Assembly: GCA_947476925.1 (NCBI GenBank)
Contig: CANJSF010000022.1
Coordinates: forward strand, 1-55,518
Direction: 5' to 3'
Origin: Rhodospirillaceae bacterium
GTDB lineage: Bacteria; Pseudomonadota; Alphaproteobacteria; Rhodospirillales; Rhodospirillaceae
Length of the DNA stretch: 55,518 nt
A model generated the notes under the pieces. It saw nothing but the letters and a program-made list of their open reading frames with translations, had not been told where the DNA came from and did no database searches. Positions 1 through 11,279 of this stretch are shown here, in pieces (the stretch's first letter is position 1; each line of letters opens with the position of its first letter). The position numbers and the translations under genes are program-made.

Positions 1-967
<967 letters not shown>

Positions 968-1093
968 ACTTGGAGCGTTTACCTGCACAATCACAATCAC
1001 TTAGCATGTTTGCATAGTTATTGAGATGCATAGGAAACGTCCGTCATCGACAGAGCGCCGCCTGCGCATCCCTTTCGTTCGTCGTATTCACAA

Positions 1094-1105
1094 TGTCAAA
1101 GAGCA
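1094..1105 (-). promoter_or_regulatory. rRNA leader boxA antitermination element
   Basis: The minus strand reads TGCTCTTTGACA, close to the bacterial boxA consensus (TGCTCTTTAACA) bound by NusB/S10 in rRNA leader RNA. It lies about 130 bases upstream of the 16S 5' end and in the sense orientation, the expected position for an rrn leader boxA. Confidence 0.8.
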
Positions 1106-1203
1106 TCGACCGGGTTACAGCCCCGTTACAGGCCTGAAACTAGTCGAAAAAAATGCCACCGCCGAAAACCATTTGCAGAGCTCTCGGCTGCGGGAGGCCG
1201 GGT

Positions 1204-1230
1204 TCTATACGGTCACCTATGGGGCGTCAA
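1204..1230 (-). promoter_or_regulatory. candidate rRNA operon promoter
   Basis: On the minus strand TTGACG (1230-1225) is followed after 15 bases by TATAGA (1209-1204). The spacing is short for E. coli sigma70 but fits the Caulobacter-type consensus TTGACGS, 10-14 bases, GCTANAWC. Transcription would start near 1197 and give a leader of about 230 bases that includes boxA. A second, overlapping possibility uses TTGACG at 1246-1241 and CCATAG at 1222-1217. The call rests on motif match and position only. Confidence 0.4.
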
Positions 1231-1640
1231 GCGGCAATTTCGTCAACAAAAAATTAATTGATATCAAGGGGTTAGTGACATTTTGGGAGACTGCGAATTT
1301 AGTTTTTTTGCCGTGCAAACCGCACCATCCGCCCGGTGGATAATGGGGATAACCACAATTAATCTATATATTTCAATATCTTAGCTCACCCGCGCCCGGA
1401 GTCTTAACGTCACCTCGCCCAATCTTCCGAATCAGCGAATCACACACTTTGCGAATCACCCCATAAGGGATTGATTAAGCATCTGTTTTCAGTTAGCGCG
1501 GTTGACAGTGTGTGTCTTATCCATCACACTCGCTCACAGCTCACGCAATAAAAACACAAAACCTGTGAGCTAGCGGTCCGAAAACAGGGCGGGGCGATCC
1601 AAAAGTCACTGGGACGTCCACCAGAAACGACGGGTGGAGC

Positions 1641-3011
1641 ATGGCCAAGGCTAAATGGCCCGGTTTATCGTTGTGCGTATGCGTCGGCGCGTCTTTGGGC
1701 GCGGCGGCAACGCTATTGCTGCCTGCATCGCCGGACCAAACCAAACCCAAGTCGTTCCTGGCCGCCGTCTTCACGCCAAGCGAAGAAGAACTTCAGACTG
1801 CGATTGAAAACGACCTTTCAAACATTCAGCTAGCAGTGCGTCGCGTTGCGACCGCAGCTCTCGACGCCACAAAAACTGTGACCATCCGAGCAGGCGATAC
1901 GATGAGTGATGTGCTGCAACGTGCCGGCATCGATCGTGGCGTGACTCTCAATATCATTGAAGCGGTGAAGCAAGTTTACAATCCGCGCCGTCTGCAAAGC
2001 GGCCAGGCGCTGACCCTCAATTTCATTGATGATCCGCACACTGACGACCGCCATCTTGGTGAGATGACATTTGAATTGAGCCCAGGTGAAAGTGTTGCGG
2101 TCGAGCGCACTGACGATGGCACTTATAACGCGCGTAAGATTGTCGCCGAAACGCATCGCGAGCTTACGCGTTATGATGGCTCGATTTCATCGAGCTTAGC
2201 CGCCGCTACTGCCGAAGCAGGTGTGCCGCATAAGATCCTCGATGACATGGTCAAAATGTTCTCGTACGACGTCGACTTTCAGCGCGACATCCAAGAAGGC
2301 GATGCATTCTCTGTGATGTTCGAACGCGTTGTTACCGCAGATGGCCGTGTCGTCAGCACTGGTGCAATTCGCGTCGCCTCGATGACGCTGAGCGGGTCGC
2401 CGCTGAAATTGTATGCGTTCAAAGATGCTGACGGTAATGTCGATTTCTATAACGAAAAAGGCGAAGGCGTGCGCAAGGCCCTTCTGCGCACACCGATCAA
2501 CGGTGCACGCCTGACGTCAGGCTTTGGCATGCGACAGCACCCCATCCTCGGCTACTCAAAAATGCATGAAGGTATCGACTTCGGTGCGCCAACCGGAACA
2601 CCTGTCTTCGCCGCAGGTGACGGTGTCATTGAAAAGCGCGAAATTTTTGGCGGCTATGGCAATTACGTTCGCATCCGGCATAGCAGCGGATACGCTACCG
2701 CCTATGCACACCTCAGCCGCTTTGGGCAAAATATCCAGGTTGGCAAGCGCGTCCGCCAAGAACAAATTATTGGCTATGTTGGAACCACCGGACGCTCGAC
2801 CGGTGCGCATTTGCACTACGAAGTGCTGCGCGACGCACGCCAAGTCAACCCGATGACCGTCAAATTTCCATCGTCGGAAAAGCTTGAAGGAACGACCCTG
2901 GCACGTTTCAAAGAATCCCGCAGCACAACGGACCGCCAGTATGCAGAGTTGGCGCACCCCAGCTCGGTCGCGATGATCGGGCCAACGCGCGAAGATTCAG
3001 CGCTTCGTTAA
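1641..3011 (+). CDS. M23 family metallopeptidase (peptidoglycan endopeptidase or activator)
   Basis: The 456-residue protein has a hydrophobic N-terminal segment (about residues 8-28) that would export or anchor it in the inner membrane. A LysM/OapA-like region follows (about 77-125). The C-terminal M23 lysostaphin-type domain (about 285-410) has zinc-site motifs HEGID (His309, Asp313) and HLH (390-392) intact. It probably cuts peptidoglycan cross-links in the periplasm, or activates amidases if it is of the EnvC/NlpD kind; the intact metal ligands favour a real peptidase. It is a single gene divergent from the rRNA operon and convergent with clpB. The ATG at 1641 follows a GGTGGAG ribosome-binding sequence. 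The physiological substrate is unknown. Confidence 0.9.
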   Translation: MAKAKWPGLSLCVCVGASLGAAATLLLPASPDQTKPKSFLAAVFTPSEEELQTAIENDLSNIQLAVRRVATAALDATKTVTIRAGDTMSDVLQRAGIDRGVTLNIIEAVKQVYNPRRLQSGQALTLNFIDDPHTDDRHLGEMTFELSPGESVAVERTDDGTYNARKIVAETHRELTRYDGSISSSLAAATAEAGVPHKILDDMVKMFSYDVDFQRDIQEGDAFSVMFERVVTADGRVVSTGAIRVASMTLSGSPLKLYAFKDADGNVDFYNEKGEGVRKALLRTPINGARLTSGFGMRQHPILGYSKMHEGIDFGAPTGTPVFAAGDGVIEKREIFGGYGNYVRIRHSSGYATAYAHLSRFGQNIQVGKRVRQEQIIGYVGTTGRSTGAHLHYEVLRDARQVNPMTVKFPSSEKLEGTTLARFKESRSTTDRQYAELAHPSSVAMIGPTREDSALR

Positions 3012-3028
3012 TGTTTTTTCTTGGTCGT

Positions 3029-3067
3029 ATTTTTCACGCCAAGTGGAAGTCCACTTCTCGGGAAAAT
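3029..3067. repeat. 39-base palindromic repeat, copy 1
   Basis: The core AAGTGGAAGTCCACTT is an inverted repeat (arms AAGTGGA/TCCACTT). It is flanked by ATTTTTCACGCC on the left and CTCGGGAAAAT on the right, which form a second, outer pair of complementary arms. The same 39-base unit appears in reverse orientation at 36226-36264 with 37 of 39 bases identical. Here it sits in the 59-base gap between the converging M23 peptidase and clpB stop codons. It resembles the short palindromic intergenic elements scattered in many alphaproteobacterial genomes. Confidence 0.85.
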
Positions 3068-3070
3068 ACC

Positions 3071-5662
3071 CTACGCAGCCGCCTTCAGTTGGCGTCCATT
3101 CACAATCAGCCCGTCCTCGCCCGCAGAAACCGTTACCGTTGAACCATCGGCAACGCTTCCATCCAGCACCAATGTTGCAAGCGGATTTTCAAGGCTACGC
3201 TGAATAATGCGCTTGAGAGGGCGTGCGCCATAGACAGGGTCATATCCCCGCTCGGCCAACCATCCGCGTGCCTTATCGTCCAGTTTTAGGGCAATGCCCC
3301 GTTCAGCCAAGCGCTTCGACAACCGTTCAACCTGAATATCGGTGATGCTGGCCATTTGCGCCTTGAACAGCCGATGGAAAAGCAAAATCTCATCAAGGCG
3401 ATTCAAAAACTCTGGTCGGAAGGCACTCCGAACCATGGCCATCACGGGCTCGCGCACAACGCTTGAATCTTCGCCTTCTTTTTGGTTGGCCAAAAGATCA
3501 GCGCCAAGATTCGACGTCAACACGATGAGTGTATTTCTAAAATCCACCGTACGACCTTGCCCATCGGTCAGGCGTCCGTCGTCGAGCACTTGTAGCAGCA
3601 CGTTGAAAACATCGGGATGCGCCTTCTCTACTTCATCAAACAAAATGACTTGATAGGGACGGCGGCGAACGGCCTCGGTGAGAGCGCCGCCTTCGTCGTA
3701 GCCAACATAGCCCGGGGGCGCGCCAATCAATCGCGAGACAGAGTGCTTTTCCATGAACTCCGACATGTCGATCCGCACCATGGCCGTGTCGTCGTCGAAC
3801 AAGAACCCAGCCAAAGCCTTGGTGAGCTCGGTTTTGCCGACGCCCGTTGGGCCTAAGAACAGGAACGATCCGATGGGGCGGTGGGGATCTTGCAAGCCTG
3901 CGCGCGAACGACGCACTGCATTGGCCACGGCTTCGATAGCCTCTTTTTGCCCAACGACACGTTTGCCGATCGTTTCTTCCATGCGAAGCAATTTGGCCCG
4001 CTCGCCTTCCAGCATTTTGTCCACTGGAATACCGGTCCAACGCGAAACAATGGCGGCCACGTGTTCGGGCGTGACTTCTTCGGTCACCATACTGCCGGCT
4101 TTGCCATCGCCCTTTTCGGCAGCCTTTAGCTTACGTTCAAGTTCGGGAATGATTTGATGCTGCAATCGACCAGCATTCTCGTACTCGCTGCGGCGCATGG
4201 ATTGCTCCAACTCGCTGCGCACACGATCAAGTTCTTCTTTGATTTTCGTTGAATCTGCCAACTTGGCCTTTTCCGCGCGCCAACGGGTTGTGACGTCAAG
4301 CGACTTGGCCTCAAGATCCTTCAGTTCCACATCAAGCTTAACCAAACGATCTTTCGACGCATCGTCCTTTTCTTTGCGCAAGGCCTCGCGCTCGATTTTG
4401 AGCTGCAGAATCCGACGGTCAAGCTCGTCTAATTCTTCGGGCTTTGAGTCGACTTGCATGCGCAGTCGACTGGCCGCCTCGTCCATGAGGTCGATAGCCT
4501 TATCGGGCAGAAAGCGGTCGGTGATGTAACGGTTCGACAACGTGGCGGCCGCGACAAGCGCGCTGTCGGCGATACGAACGCCGTGATGCAATTCGTACTT
4601 TTCCTTGATCCCACGTAAGATCGAGATGGAATCTTCCACCGTCGGCTCGTTGACGAATATCGGCTGAAAGCGCCGCGCGAGGGCGGCATCTTTCTCGACA
4701 TGCTTGCGATACTCATTCAGCGTGGTGGCCCCAACGCAATGCAACTCACCGCGCGCCAAAGCAGGCTTGAGCAGGTTAGAGGCGTCCATAGAGCCTTCAG
4801 CGGCTCCTGCACCAACCAAGGTATGCATTTCGTCGATAAATAAAATGATCTGGCCGGCAGCAGACGTCACTTCGCTCAGCACGGCTTTCAAACGTTCTTC
4901 AAACTCGCCGCGAAATTTTGCACCGGCAATCAACGCACCCAAGTCCAACGTGAGCAGCCGCTTGTCTTTCAAGCTTTCGGGCACATCGCCATTAACGATG
5001 CGCAAGGCCAAGCCCTCGACGATGGCGGTTTTGCCCACGCCGGGCTCGCCTATCAGAACCGGGTTATTCTTTGTGCGGCGCGAGAGCACTTGGACCGTGC
5101 GTCGGATTTCTTCGTCACGGCCAATAACGGGGTCGAGCTTGCCGTTCCGAGCGGCTTCCGTCAGGTCGCGCGCGTATTTTTTCAAGGCATCATATTGATC
5201 TTCAGCCGATGCGCTATCCGCCTTACGGCCTTTTCGCATGTCGGTAATTGCCGCGTTCAATTTTTGGGGTGTGACTGAGGCAGCGGCCAGAATCTTAGCT
5301 GTCGCACCGTGGGTGGCTAAGGCCAACAGCACAAATTCGGCCGTGACAAAACTGTCGCCTGATTTGACCGCCGCTTGTTCAGCCTGATCGAGTACGCGCG
5401 ATAGTTCTTGCGACAAGTACATTTGCGCCGCCGCACCCTGCACGGTCGGCAGCTTGCTGAGTGCTTGTTCGGTTTTCTCTAGTGCGATGGCGGGGTCGCC
5501 ATTGGCACGACGAATCAAGCCAGCCGCCAACCCCTCGCTATCATCCAGCAATGCTTTGAGAAGATGCTCAGGTGTGACGTGCTGATGGTTGCTGCGCAAA
5601 GCAATGGTTTGTGCGGCTTGCACAAAACCTTTTGCACGTTCGGTAAATTTATCTAACGCCAT
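3071..5662 (-). CDS. clpB: ATP-dependent disaggregase ClpB
   Basis: The 863-residue product matches the usual ClpB length. It has the N-terminal Clp repeat domain (about 1-150), a first AAA+ module with Walker A GEPGVGKT (about 205) and Walker B-region FIDEMHT. The coiled-coil middle domain (about 410-530), found in ClpB and not in ClpA, is followed by a second AAA+ module with GPTGVGKT (about 608) and [12 protein letters not shown]. No ClpP-binding IGF loop is evident. It works in the cytoplasm with DnaK to pull proteins out of aggregates after heat stress. A heat-shock-type promoter is visible just upstream (5743-5771), so it is probably transcribed separately from DUF4167. Confidence 0.98.
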   Translation of the reverse strand: MALDKFTERAKGFVQAAQTIALRSNHQHVTPEHLLKALLDDSEGLAAGLIRRANGDPAIALEKTEQALSKLPTVQGAAAQMYLSQELSRVLDQAEQAAVKSGDSFVTAEFVLLALATHGATAKILAAASVTPQKLNAAITDMRKGRKADSASAEDQYDALKKYARDLTEAARNGKLDPVIGRDEEIRRTVQVLSRRTKNNPVLIGEPGVGKTAIVEGLALRIVNGDVPESLKDKRLLTLDLGALIAGAKFRGEFEERLKAVLSEVTSAAGQIILFIDEMHTLVGAGAAEGSMDASNLLKPALARGELHCVGATTLNEYRKHVEKDAALARRFQPIFVNEPTVEDSISILRGIKEKYELHHGVRIADSALVAAATLSNRYITDRFLPDKAIDLMDEAASRLRMQVDSKPEELDELDRRILQLKIEREALRKEKDDASKDRLVKLDVELKDLEAKSLDVTTRWRAEKAKLADSTKIKEELDRVRSELEQSMRRSEYENAGRLQHQIIPELERKLKAAEKGDGKAGSMVTEEVTPEHVAAIVSRWTGIPVDKMLEGERAKLLRMEETIGKRVVGQKEAIEAVANAVRRSRAGLQDPHRPIGSFLFLGPTGVGKTELTKALAGFLFDDDTAMVRIDMSEFMEKHSVSRLIGAPPGYVGYDEGGALTEAVRRRPYQVILFDEVEKAHPDVFNVLLQVLDDGRLTDGQGRTVDFRNTLIVLTSNLGADLLANQKEGEDSSVVREPVMAMVRSAFRPEFLNRLDEILLFHRLFKAQMASITDIQVERLSKRLAERGIALKLDDKARGWLAERGYDPVYGARPLKRIIQRSLENPLATLVLDGSVADGSTVTVSAGEDGLIVNGRQLKAAA

Positions 5663-5742
5663 GGTTTGCCCTCGTCACCGCCCAGGGTTCCCGCGCCCCA
5701 CGATGGCAGCGCCAAACTCTGTCAGCCAGAAGAATAACCATG

Positions 5743-5771
5743 ATCTGGGGCGGGATCATGCATCGCGCAAG
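5743..5771 (-). promoter_or_regulatory. candidate sigma32 (heat-shock) promoter of clpB
   Basis: On the minus strand CTTGCG (5771-5766) is followed after 15 bases by CCCCAGAT (5750-5743). This resembles the sigma32 pattern CTTGAA, 13-17 bases, CCCCATNT. It would start transcription near 5735, about 70 bases before the clpB ATG. ClpB is a classic RpoH target, which supports the call. An inverted repeat CATGATC/GATCATG (5739-5760) overlaps the -10 box. Confidence 0.55.
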
Positions 5772-5807
5772 ACCCAAACCTAAAATTCAGATGAAATTCC
5801 GAATGAT

Positions 5808-6530
5808 TTACGTCGGCTCGCCCGTGGGTTCGGCGGATTGTTGGTTCCCACGATTAGCGCCAAAGCGGCGACGTCCAGAGTGACGCGGGCGGAAGCCGCG
5901 GCCTTCATTGCCGCCTTGGTTCTCAACATTGCCTTGCGGTGCTTCGTTTCGCTGCGGCTGGTCGCCAAACAAAGTGGGCGGCAAACCGATATCCCCTTCG
6001 GGTTCGCGCGGAGCAGGCTGGTGTTGTTGCGGCTGATAACCGTTATCAAAGTTCTGTTGGGGCTGTTGCTGCGGCTGAAGCTGGGGCTGGTCGAGGACCT
6101 GCTGGCCGCCGGGGATCAGGTTTTGCGATGGTCCGGGCGGAATATCTGACCGATTGTAGTCGTTGTAATTGCCCTGCCCGTCTTGGCTATCATTGCCGTC
6201 TTGGCCATCCTGGCCATCATAGCCGCCCTGCTGCGACCCATTAAAGCGACGATGTTGTTGATTTGGGTTCTGGTTCTGTTGGCCCTCAAAGCGCGCATTC
6301 ACGACACGGTAATAGTGGTCGGCATGCTGAAAATAGTTTTCAGCTAGAACACGATCACCTTGCGATGACGCATCGCGACCAAGCGTTAGATACTTGTCCA
6401 ACAATTGTTGTGCGTTGCCGCGCATCCGACCCGCGTTGTGGTCGAAATTTTGATTGCGCCCCCCGCCTCCACCACCTTGATGGTGCATGCGTGGTTTGCC
6501 GCCGTTGCGGCCGCGTTGCCGACCCTTCAT
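5808..6530 (-). CDS. DUF4167 protein with Q/N-rich tail
   Basis: The 240-residue protein begins with a basic, glycine-rich segment (MKGRQRGRNGGKPR, a run of Gly near 20). The conserved DUF4167 core follows (about 30-85, NAQQLLDKYLTLGRDASSQGD then YFQHADHYYRVVN). The rest is a long low-complexity tail rich in Gln, Asn, Pro and Gly that ends in an Arg/Gly-rich stretch. The family is found in Alphaproteobacteria, commonly between clpB and prmC/prfA as here. No function is established. The RGG-like ends and disordered Q/N tail suggest RNA binding or condensate behaviour, which is inference. Confidence 0.9.
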   Translation of the reverse strand: MKGRQRGRNGGKPRMHHQGGGGGGRNQNFDHNAGRMRGNAQQLLDKYLTLGRDASSQGDRVLAENYFQHADHYYRVVNARFEGQQNQNPNQQHRRFNGSQQGGYDGQDGQDGNDSQDGQGNYNDYNRSDIPPGPSQNLIPGGQQVLDQPQLQPQQQPQQNFDNGYQPQQHQPAPREPEGDIGLPPTLFGDQPQRNEAPQGNVENQGGNEGRGFRPRHSGRRRFGANRGNQQSAEPTGEPT

Positions 6531-6824
6531 GATTCTCTACTGTCTTTTTTTGTGCTGCGATAATTTTTTAGTGTGCTTATTGCACTCAAATTCCCCGACT
6601 GAGCGCCCGTTATAAATGCCTTACGACATCACGACAGCAAGCAAGCTGCTCGGGGTTGACCAGTTGTCCGGAGTTCGTTGTACCAGGCGATCCCCTGATC
6701 GCTTGGGGCGATGCATTCTCTGATTTGTCTGACGCAGGACAAAAGCAGGCAGTGCCTTCGCTTTTCGTGTTTGATCGTATTCGTCTTTTGCCCAGAGTCC
6801 AACACTTTTTTTGCTCTTTTGGGC

Positions 6825-7670
6825 CTAAATCTCAGCCACCACACAGCGCGGGATAGCCGACAGATCCGAGCGGATCTCGACGACTCGAAGCCCCGCCCCT
6901 GCCACCAACCGCGCCACTTGCTCGGCCTGCCCCGCGCCCACCTCTAGCGCGACCACCGCAGGGTTGCGAACGAGTCTTTTGATGTCAGATACAATCGCGC
7001 GGTAGCAATCTAAACCATCGCCGCCACCATCTAGCGCACGAGTTGGATCATAGCGAACTTCCGGCGATAAGTTTCGCATATCGTCATCGGACAAATAGGG
7101 CGGATTGCTGGTGACGATGTCAAATGGTCCAGCCAGCGCGTCGGCCCAGGACATGCGAGCAAAACTCGCACGATGGCTGAGTTGAAGTTTGGATGCGTTG
7201 CCGGCCGCCACGTGCAACGCCGCCTCGCTGATATCAACACCAATGCCACTTGAACCCGAAAGCGCGTGAAGGAGCGACAATAAGATGCAGCCTGTTCCAG
7301 TGCCCAAATCAAGAATACGCGGGTTATTGAGTGCAACCCTTTTGCTGTGATCAATCACGGCACTGACAAGAGTTTCGGTATCGGCACGCGGGTCGAGTGT
7401 GGCGGGCGTGACGTTGAATTCCAGGCCCCAAAATTCTCGTTTCCCAAAAATGCGTGACACCGGTTCGCGCGCCATGCGCCGTTGCACCAACTTTGCCAGT
7501 TCGGCCTCGTGGTGAGGCGGAAGCGGCAAGTCATCGCGCGTAAAAGTCTGCGAGGTTTCGATTTGCATGACGTGCGCCAGTAAGACACGCGCATCAAGGC
7601 GTGGACTATCTATGCCTGCGGTCGTCAACGCCGCGGTCGTTTCAGCTATAACCTCGCGAAGAGTGCGCAT
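6825..7670 (-). CDS. prmC: release factor glutamine methyltransferase PrmC
   Basis: The 281-residue protein has an N-terminal helical domain and a Rossmann SAM-binding domain with ILDLGTGTGCILLSLL (about 115-130). The catalytic NPPY motif is intact (SNPPYLSDDDM, about 190). PrmC methylates the Gln of the GGQ motif in release factors RF1 and RF2. It sits 12 bases downstream of prfA, its substrate's gene, and is surely co-transcribed with it. The last residues lie in a region with little intergenic structure. Upstream of DUF4167 there are 294 bases (6531-6824) in which I see only weak promoter-like matches. Confidence 0.96.
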   Translation of the reverse strand: MRTLREVIAETTAALTTAGIDSPRLDARVLLAHVMQIETSQTFTRDDLPLPPHHEAELAKLVQRRMAREPVSRIFGKREFWGLEFNVTPATLDPRADTETLVSAVIDHSKRVALNNPRILDLGTGTGCILLSLLHALSGSSGIGVDISEAALHVAAGNASKLQLSHRASFARMSWADALAGPFDIVTSNPPYLSDDDMRNLSPEVRYDPTRALDGGGDGLDCYRAIVSDIKRLVRNPAVVALEVGAGQAEQVARLVAGAGLRVVEIRSDLSAIPRCVVAEI

Positions 7671-7682
7671 GATGGCGCGTGA

Positions 7683-8756
7683 TCAACTCATCGCTGCCAT
7701 TTTGGCAGCTTGATCTTCGGCCGTCAGCGCGTCGACAAACTCGTCAACCGCGATGCCGTCGATCACGTCTTGTATTTTATATAGCGTCAAGTTGATGCGA
7801 TGGTCGGTGACACGGCCCTGCGGGAAATTATAGGTGCGAATACGCTCGGAGCGATCGCCCGATCCAACTTGGCTTTTACGATCAGCCGCGCGTTCCGAGT
7901 CAAGCTTCTGGCGCTGCGCGTCGTATAGCTTTGCGCGCATCATCTTCATCGCTTTGGCTTTGTTTTTATGCTGCGATTTTTCGTCCTGACATTGAGTCAC
8001 AACACCTGTGGGAAGGTGCGTGATGCGGACCGCGCTTTCGGTTCGGTTGACGTGCTGGCCGCCCGCCCCTTGCGCGCGATAGGTGTCGATGCGCAGGTCG
8101 TCGGTCTTAATATCGATTTCAACCTCTTCAACTTCCGGTAACACCGCAACCGTGGCCGCCGACGTATGAACGCGACCGCTCGCTTCAGTGTCGGGCACGC
8201 GTTGCACGCGATGCACGCCAGATTCGAATTTCAGGCGCGCAAAGACGTTTTTACCCGTGATATTGGCAATGGCTTCTTTAAAGCCGCCCAATCCTGTTTC
8301 GTTGACGTCCATCACTTCAAACGACCAGCCTTTTCGAGCCGCATAACGCTCGTACATCCGAAACAGGTCGGCCGCAAATAAGGCTGCTTCTTCGCCGCCG
8401 GTGCCTGCTCGAACTTCTAAAATGGCATTCTTAGCGTCGGCCTCATCCTTCGGGATTAACGAGAGTTGAACTTCTTCTTCCTGTTGGCGGGTTTCAGCTT
8501 TGAGGCGATGGAACTCTTCCTCGGCCATGGCGCGCATCTCGGCGTCTACGCTGGCGTCGTGGGCCATCGTTTCCGTCTCGGCGAGTTCTTTGCGGAGGGT
8601 TTGAAGCTTGCGGATTTGATCGACGATCGGCCCCAGATCAGAAAATTCCTTGCCCAGCGCGGCAAAGCTTTGCCCGCCACCGCCGCTTTGGCTCATCAGC
8701 GCCTGCAACTCGTCATACCGCGCCAGAATGCGGTTGAGGTTTTCATCGAGGTTCAT
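7683..8756 (-). CDS. prfA: peptide chain release factor 1
   Basis: Starting at the ATG at 8756, the product is 357 residues, the normal RF1 length. The PxT-type recognition region is consistent with RF1 ([17 protein letters not shown]), and the catalytic GGQ is present ([17 protein letters not shown], about 230). RF1 reads UAA and UAG in the ribosomal A site and triggers peptide release. An upstream TTG/ATG frame reaches 8792 but would overlap hisS by 29 bases, so the internal ATG is preferred. Order hisS-prfA-prmC on one strand with 7- and 12-base gaps suggests one transcript. Confidence 0.97.
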   Translation of the reverse strand: MNLDENLNRILARYDELQALMSQSGGGGQSFAALGKEFSDLGPIVDQIRKLQTLRKELAETETMAHDASVDAEMRAMAEEEFHRLKAETRQQEEEVQLSLIPKDEADAKNAILEVRAGTGGEEAALFAADLFRMYERYAARKGWSFEVMDVNETGLGGFKEAIANITGKNVFARLKFESGVHRVQRVPDTEASGRVHTSAATVAVLPEVEEVEIDIKTDDLRIDTYRAQGAGGQHVNRTESAVRITHLPTGVVTQCQDEKSQHKNKAKAMKMMRAKLYDAQRQKLDSERAADRKSQVGSGDRSERIRTYNFPQGRVTDHRINLTLYKIQDVIDGIAVDEFVDALTAEDQAAKMAAMS

Positions 8757-8763
8757 GGTGGGC

Positions 8764-10014
8764 TCAACGATACAATTCGAGGCGCGATTCAAGATCGGCC
8801 ATGGCGACAGTCGACTGCTCGCCGGAATCGAGGTGGCGCAACGTGACAGACGATTGCTTCACTTCATCCTCGCCGATGATCAATGCAACGGCGGCGTTGA
8901 GCTTGTTTGCTCGCTTCATGCGTTTGCCCATGTTGCCGCTGTAACCGATATCGACATTAAAACCGCTCATTCGCAACCGATGCACTAGTTTTTGGGCAAC
9001 CGCGTCTTCGCCGACACCAACCGGAATCACGGCAATTGGCCGCGGCAAAACGGGCATCTCGCCCAGCAGCATGGCCAAACGCTCAACACCAGCGGCCCAG
9101 CCAATGCCCGCCGTGGGCGGGCCGCCCATTTGCGCAATCAGTCCGTCGTAGCGACCACCAGCCAAGACCGTTCCCTGAGCACCCAAGGCCTCGGTGGTGA
9201 ACTCAAAGGCGGTGTGGGAATAGTAGTCGAGCCCGCGCACCAGCGATGCATTCAGGGAAAAAGCCACACCCAAATCACTTAATCCGTCTTGGACAGACTT
9301 GAAAAAATCACGAGACGCTTGATTGAGGTAGTCGGGAAAGCGCGGCGCAGAAATAACGATTTCTTTGTCAGCCGCGTCTTTTGAATCGAGAACACGCAAG
9401 GGGTTCTTCTCAAGCCGGTCGCGGCTTTCAGCCGATAACTTCTCACGGTGCCCCGTCAAGTATTCAATCAAAACGGCACGGTAGGCTGCACGGCTGTCGG
9501 CATCGCCCAGTGAATTCAGTTCAAGCGTAACTTTGCCCGTCAAATTCAATTCTCGTAAAATATGATCGGCAAGCGCAATTACTTCCACATCACCTTGAGG
9601 GCCCGGCACGCCTAATAGCTCGGCGCCGATTTGGTGGAACTGGCGCTGGCGGCCTTTTTGCGGCCGTTCGTGGCGAAACATTGGCCCGTTATAAAATAGC
9701 TTTAGTGGTGTTTGTTGGGTGAGCCCTTCGGATATAAACGCGCGCGCGACGCCCGCCGTACCCTCCGGGCGCAATGTCACACTCTCCCCCCCCTTAGTCT
9801 CAAAGGTGTACATCTCTTTTGTGACAATGTCGGTTGTGTCACCCAGCGTGCGCGCAAAAACCTCGGTTGATTCGAAAATCGGCGTCGCGATTTCCGAATA
9901 ACCATATCTGGCCGCAACCGATGCAAACTTACTCTGCACATGGCGATGGCGCCGGATGTCATCGAACATCAGGTCGTGAGTGCCGCGCACAGGCTGTAAC
10001 GATGACAAGGTCAA
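8764..10014 (-). CDS. hisS: histidyl-tRNA synthetase
   Basis: The 416-residue class II aminoacyl-tRNA synthetase has motif 2 ([25 protein letters not shown]) near 105-130. The HisRS signature [15 protein letters not shown] is near 255, and motif 3 ([12 protein letters not shown]) is near 310. A C-terminal anticodon-binding domain (about 325-416) follows. It charges tRNA-His in the cytoplasm. It is 7 bases upstream of prfA and 40 bases downstream of ispG, within the same minus-strand run. No anomalies seen. Confidence 0.97.
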   Translation of the reverse strand: MTLSSLQPVRGTHDLMFDDIRRHRHVQSKFASVAARYGYSEIATPIFESTEVFARTLGDTTDIVTKEMYTFETKGGESVTLRPEGTAGVARAFISEGLTQQTPLKLFYNGPMFRHERPQKGRQRQFHQIGAELLGVPGPQGDVEVIALADHILRELNLTGKVTLELNSLGDADSRAAYRAVLIEYLTGHREKLSAESRDRLEKNPLRVLDSKDAADKEIVISAPRFPDYLNQASRDFFKSVQDGLSDLGVAFSLNASLVRGLDYYSHTAFEFTTEALGAQGTVLAGGRYDGLIAQMGGPPTAGIGWAAGVERLAMLLGEMPVLPRPIAVIPVGVGEDAVAQKLVHRLRMSGFNVDIGYSGNMGKRMKRANKLNAAVALIIGEDEVKQSSVTLRHLDSGEQSTVAMADLESRLELYR

Positions 10015-10054
10015 TCCCTCTTAAATCACATGAACAATGTAGGGCCGATGCCCG

Positions 10055-11191
10055 CTACTCGGCGGCGGCGGCGGCGTGACGAACGGATTCAGCTTTGCCG
10101 GCCTCAATGGCGGCGGCTTTTTGCTCGACCAGCTTGACGATGTGCTCGATCATCTCATCGCTGCCGATGTTATGGTCGGGCTTGCCGCCGACATACATTT
10201 TATGAACGCCGTTGCCCCCACCCGTCAGGCCCAGATCGGTTTCGCGTGCCTCGCCCGGACCATTGACCACGCAGCCGATGATCGACAGCGACACAGGCGT
10301 TGCAATATGCGCAAGGCGTTGTTCAAGCTTCGCGACCGTATCAATCACGTTGTAGCCTTGTCGTGCACAACTGGGGCACGAGACAATGCGCACGCCGCGA
10401 TGGCGCAAATCCAGCGCCTTAAGCATATCAAAACCAACTTTAACTTCTTCGACCGGGTCAGCAGAAAGTGATACGCGAATGGTATCGCCAATACCGGCCC
10501 ACAGCAGCGAGCCCATGCCGATCGACGATTTCACGGTGCCAGCCCGCAAGCCGCCTGCTTCGGTGATGCCAATATGCAATGGCGCATCGATGGCTTCGGC
10601 CAATTGTTGATATGCCGCCACGGCCAAGAAAACGTCCGACGCCTTCACGCTGATTTTGAATTCGTGGAAGTCGTTGTCTTGCAAAATTTTGGCATGCTCC
10701 AGCGCGCTTTCCACCATCGCTTCGGGGCAAGGTTCGCCGTATTTCTCGAGCAAATGTCGCTCTAGGCTTCCGGCGTTTACGCCGATGCGCATGCTGCAAC
10801 CATGATCGCGCGCTGATTTCACAACTTCCTTAACGCGTTCGGCCGAGCCGATGTTGCCGGGATTGATGCGCAAGCAAGCCGCTCCGGCATCGGCCGCTTC
10901 AAGCGCGCGCTTATAATGAAAATGAATATCGGCCACGATCGGCACATCGACTTGGCGGATGATATCTTTCAGAGCCGCCGTGGACTCCTCATCAGGGCAC
11001 GAGATACGCGCGATATCGACACCCGCCGCCTCCATGGCCTTCACTTGCGCCACTGTACCTTCCACATCGGTGGTCAGGGTATTCGTCATGGATTGCACCG
11101 AAATAGGCGCATCACCGCCCACGAGCACGCGGCCAACGCGGATTTGGCGAGATTTACGGCGGACAATCTGGCGATAAGGACGAAGGGTCAT
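10055..11191 (-). CDS. ispG: 4-hydroxy-3-methylbut-2-enyl diphosphate synthase (flavodoxin)
   Basis: IspG carries out the penultimate step of the MEP isoprenoid pathway, reducing MEcPP to HMBPP with a 4Fe-4S cluster. The protein has the TIM-barrel N-terminal region ([13 protein letters not shown], then RINPGNIG). The C-terminal cluster-binding region carries Cys pair SCPSCARQG and the later [10 protein letters not shown] motif. I chose the ATG at 11191 (378 residues) over a TTG at 11212, because family members begin a few residues before [14 protein letters not shown]. Neither start has a strong Shine-Dalgarno. The C-terminus ends in an Ala-rich tail. Confidence 0.96.
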   Translation of the reverse strand: MTLRPYRQIVRRKSRQIRVGRVLVGGDAPISVQSMTNTLTTDVEGTVAQVKAMEAAGVDIARISCPDEESTAALKDIIRQVDVPIVADIHFHYKRALEAADAGAACLRINPGNIGSAERVKEVVKSARDHGCSMRIGVNAGSLERHLLEKYGEPCPEAMVESALEHAKILQDNDFHEFKISVKASDVFLAVAAYQQLAEAIDAPLHIGITEAGGLRAGTVKSSIGMGSLLWAGIGDTIRVSLSADPVEEVKVGFDMLKALDLRHRGVRIVSCPSCARQGYNVIDTVAKLEQRLAHIATPVSLSIIGCVVNGPGEARETDLGLTGGGNGVHKMYVGGKPDHNIGSDEMIEHIVKLVEQKAAAIEAGKAESVRHAAAAAE

Positions 11192-11279
11192 CGGGTCACG
11201 GGGCTGGATCAAGCTAAAGCGATGCGGCTTATATCTTAGAATATATCCGCGCCATAGGGCTAGGCGGCAGCGGGCGCGG

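Noticed and set aside
1026-1343. 105-codon frame in the rRNA leader region
   Set aside because: It runs antisense over boxA and the likely rRNA promoter, and no protein family is recognised.
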